From positions 1 to 6,220 of the forward strand of contig CAZUVM010000186.1 in the NCBI GenBank assembly GCA_964623885.1: a stretch of DNA of 6,220 bases, in the 5' to 3' direction. Every line of letters begins with the position of its first letter. Within the stretch, counting starts at the first letter, position 1. The notes under the pieces were generated by a model, which ran no database searches, had not been told where the DNA came from, and saw nothing but the letters and a program-made list of their open reading frames with translations. Source of the stretch: CAZUVM01 sp964623885 (GTDB lineage Bacteria; Verrucomicrobiota; Verrucomicrobiia; Limisphaerales; UBA8199). Shown here piece by piece: positions 4,317 through 6,220 of the stretch. Made by a program: the position numbers and the translations under genes.

Positions 4317-6220
4317 ATGGCGCGCAATTCCCGCAAAGTACCCTGGTTCGGCTGCGCGATCGGCGCTGTACTTGCGATCCTGGCGGGCCTCGTGCTCGAC
4401 GTTCGAATCCCCATCCGCATGCCTGTGTTTGAGGCGCCACTCGGTCAAGGCCTCGTCAACTACAGTTACGACCTACTGTTCGTCCCCCGTCATTTTATTA
4501 AGGCCGATGAGGTACGGATGATTTACATGGATGAGGAGTCCTACAAGAACCTGAACCAATCACTGCTTGCGATGTGGGACCGCGAGCTTCACGCTAAACT
4601 TCTCGAGTACCTCAAAGCCGCTCATGCCAAAGCCGTGGCGTTCGATATCGTCTTTAGCGATCCGGGGCCGGACCCGCAAGCAGACGACCACCTGGCCAGG
4701 GCGCTGAAGGACAATGGTCGAGTCGTTCTTGCGGTCGACGTCGTAACCGAGGGAGTTCAGCGCAGTGGCATTGTCGAAAAAACACTAACGCCGCCTGATT
4801 CACGATTCCGCGTGCCAGGCGTGACTCTTGGTACCGGCGAAGTTTCCCCGGATGGCGATTTGGTCATCCGCAAAGACGTCCGGACGTCTCCTGATGATCA
4901 AATCCCTTGCCTCGGATGGGCGACCGCTGAAATGGCTGGCGCCCCGATCACAAGAACGGAGAGGCATTACCAACGCGAGCGCTGGATCAACTACTACGGA
5001 CCCCCGTTATACTTGCCCGCCGTAAGCTATTATCGGCTCTTCAGCCCTGACGGATTCGATGCCAGCTTCTTCAGCAATAAAGTCGTCTTCGTTGGTCAAC
5101 ACACAACTACAAAAGTGGGAGGTGAGCGGAAGGACGAATATGCAACGCCTTTTTCCTCTTGGGTGTCCGAAAATCGCTTCATTCCCGGAGTCGAGTACCA
5201 GGCGACTGCGTGCCTGAATTTGCTGCGTGGCGAGGTTATTTCACGTTTGCCGCACGAATGGGTTTGGTTTTCGGTGCTTGGTGGGGTTGTGGGTTTCGGG
5301 ATCGTACGTTTCCGGCCTCTGTCCGCAATCGGAGTTGCCGTTGGTCTCTCCATAGTTGCAGCTGCCCTCGCTTATTACCTGTTCGTTAGCCATTACATAC
5401 TTGCGGGTTGGCTTATACTCGCCGGCGTTCAAATTCCGGTCGCTTTGTTTTGGTCGATCACGTTCAACTCTGTCCAGCTCTACGTCCAAAATCGGCTCTA
5501 CGAGCAGTCGCTGCGGATGTATCTGCCGCCCAAGCTGGTCAAAAAATTCTCGGCCAATAAAGAGCTGCTGAAGCCCGGTGCCGAGAAACACGTTCTCACT
5601 CTCCTTTTCACCGACATTGCTGACTTTACCACGTTGTCCGAAGGCATGGACCCCGACGAACTGGCCGCGCTCATGAACGCCTATTTCCAGCAGGCCGTCG
5701 GCAGTTGCATCCACAGAACCGACGGCACCGTCGTTAAATATATTGGCGACGCCATATTCGCTTTCTGGAATGCCCCCGAGCATCAGCCCGATCATGCTGT
5801 TCGCGCATGTGAGGCAGCACTGCGATTTCGCGAGCTGAACACACGGGCCATCCAAGGCCGGCAGATGCATACTCGCATGGGATTGCACACCGGCGTGGTC
5901 AACGTCGGCAACTTCGGCAGCGAAGAGCGCGTCGATTACACTGCCCTGGGTGAAAACGTGAATCTCGCGTCACGCCTTGAAGGCCTGAACAAGTTTCTCG
6001 GCACCGAATGCCTCTTAAGCGGCCAAACCAAAACGGAGTTGGGCGAGAAACTCATCACACGTCGGCTCGGCAGTTTCCGGCTCAAGGGCTTCGAATCCCT
6101 GGTCGAGGTCCATGAATTGGTCGGCTGGCCGGATGACGCAGAGAAGACCCGCGCCTGGCGAGAGGCCTTTACCGAGGCGCTTAAGACCTACGAGGAGCGC
6201 AACCTCGAGTTCGCGGCGAT
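4317..6220 (+). CDS. CHASE2-domain class III adenylate cyclase (3' end outside the window)
   Basis: Predicted inner-membrane enzyme making cAMP from ATP in response to a periplasmic signal. 634 codons are visible and the frame is open at the right edge. A first transmembrane helix (about 10-28) leads to a periplasmic CHASE2 sensor (about 40-310), with YSYDLLF (49-55), AVAFDIVFSDPG (106-117), VVFVGQ (256-261), and DEYATPFS then IPGVEYQATACLNLLRG near its end. Three more helices follow (about 315-331, 334-356, 360-385), the usual CHASE2 layout. The cyclase domain (about 424-600) has both metal-binding aspartates, Asp433 (FTDIADF) and Asp478 (KYIGDAI), the adenine-selecting Lys474 and Thr542 (DYTALGENVNLASR), and transition-state residues Asn549 and Arg553. 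This Lys/Thr pair points to ATP use and class IIIb, and one chain carries all residues for a homodimer. The tail after 610 (WREAFTEALKTYEERNLEFA) may start a TPR-like helix. The ATG at 4317 is the only good start, since a stop lies 4 bases upstream. The preceding FecR-TPR-barrel gene is a likely functional partner. Confidence 0.93.
   Translation, partial: MARNSRKVPWFGCAIGAVLAILAGLVLDVRIPIRMPVFEAPLGQGLVNYSYDLLFVPRHFIKADEVRMIYMDEESYKNLNQSLLAMWDRELHAKLLEYLKAAHAKAVAFDIVFSDPGPDPQADDHLARALKDNGRVVLAVDVVTEGVQRSGIVEKTLTPPDSRFRVPGVTLGTGEVSPDGDLVIRKDVRTSPDDQIPCLGWATAEMAGAPITRTERHYQRERWINYYGPPLYLPAVSYYRLFSPDGFDASFFSNKVVFVGQHTTTKVGGERKDEYATPFSSWVSENRFIPGVEYQATACLNLLRGEVISRLPHEWVWFSVLGGVVGFGIVRFRPLSAIGVAVGLSIVAAALAYYLFVSHYILAGWLILAGVQIPVALFWSITFNSVQLYVQNRLYEQSLRMYLPPKLVKKFSANKELLKPGAEKHVLTLLFTDIADFTTLSEGMDPDELAALMNAYFQQAVGSCIHRTDGTVVKYIGDAIFAFWNAPEHQPDHAVRACEAALRFRELNTRAIQGRQMHTRMGLHTGVVNVGNFGSEERVDYTALGENVNLASRLEGLNKFLGTECLLSGQTKTELGEKLITRRLGSFRLKGFESLVEVHELVGWPDDAEKTRAWREAFTEALKTYEERNLEFAA

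Noticed and set aside
5241..5888. Minus-strand open frame (215 codons) opposite the cyclase gene
   Set aside because: It overlaps the transmembrane and catalytic region of the cyclase, where plus-strand motifs are unambiguous; the antisense translation has no family features.
1..6220. CRISPR arrays, insertion sequences, tRNA or rRNA genes
   Set aside because: No regularly spaced repeats, transposase motifs, terminal inverted repeats or recognisable structural RNA sequences were seen on either strand.

Overview
The window looks like a chromosomal segment of a moderately GC-rich Gram-negative bacterium, most likely a soil-type member of the Verrucomicrobia. This placement is an inference. It rests on the N-terminus of NusA (MNADFLAVLE...), weak Shine-Dalgarno signals, a large outer-membrane beta-barrel protein, and the FecR plus CHASE2-cyclase gene pair. 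It was not tested by any search.

Layout. (1) Positions 1-268, minus strand: the first 89 codons of nusA, running off the left edge. Its leader (about 269-371) carries a good sigma-70-type promoter and, between promoter and start codon, a hairpin plus U-run in the orientation of nusA, which suggests transcription attenuation. (2) About 406-583: no convincing gene. It holds a GT-rich G-quadruplex-like stretch and a doubtful minus-strand reading frame. (3) Positions 584-611: a strong-looking plus-strand promoter, divergent from that of nusA. (4) Positions 633-4187, plus strand: a 1184-residue protein joining a signal peptide, a FecR domain, about six TPR repeats and a C-terminal TonB-dependent-receptor-like beta-barrel ending in Phe, with no recognisable plug domain. 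(5) Positions 4188-4316: a short spacer with no clear terminator. (6) Positions 4317-6220, plus strand, open at the right edge: a membrane adenylate cyclase with an N-terminal CHASE2 sensor, three further transmembrane segments and a class III cyclase domain with all expected catalytic residues.

How they may work together. nusA is a housekeeping gene and is probably unrelated to the rest. The two plus-strand genes look like a pair. The first would sit in the outer membrane with FecR and TPR modules in the periplasm. The second carries a periplasmic CHASE2 sensor on an inner-membrane cyclase. The most interesting hypothesis here is an envelope-spanning route in which the state of the outer-membrane protein is read by CHASE2 and turned into cytoplasmic cAMP. 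This is inferred from domain content and adjacency only.
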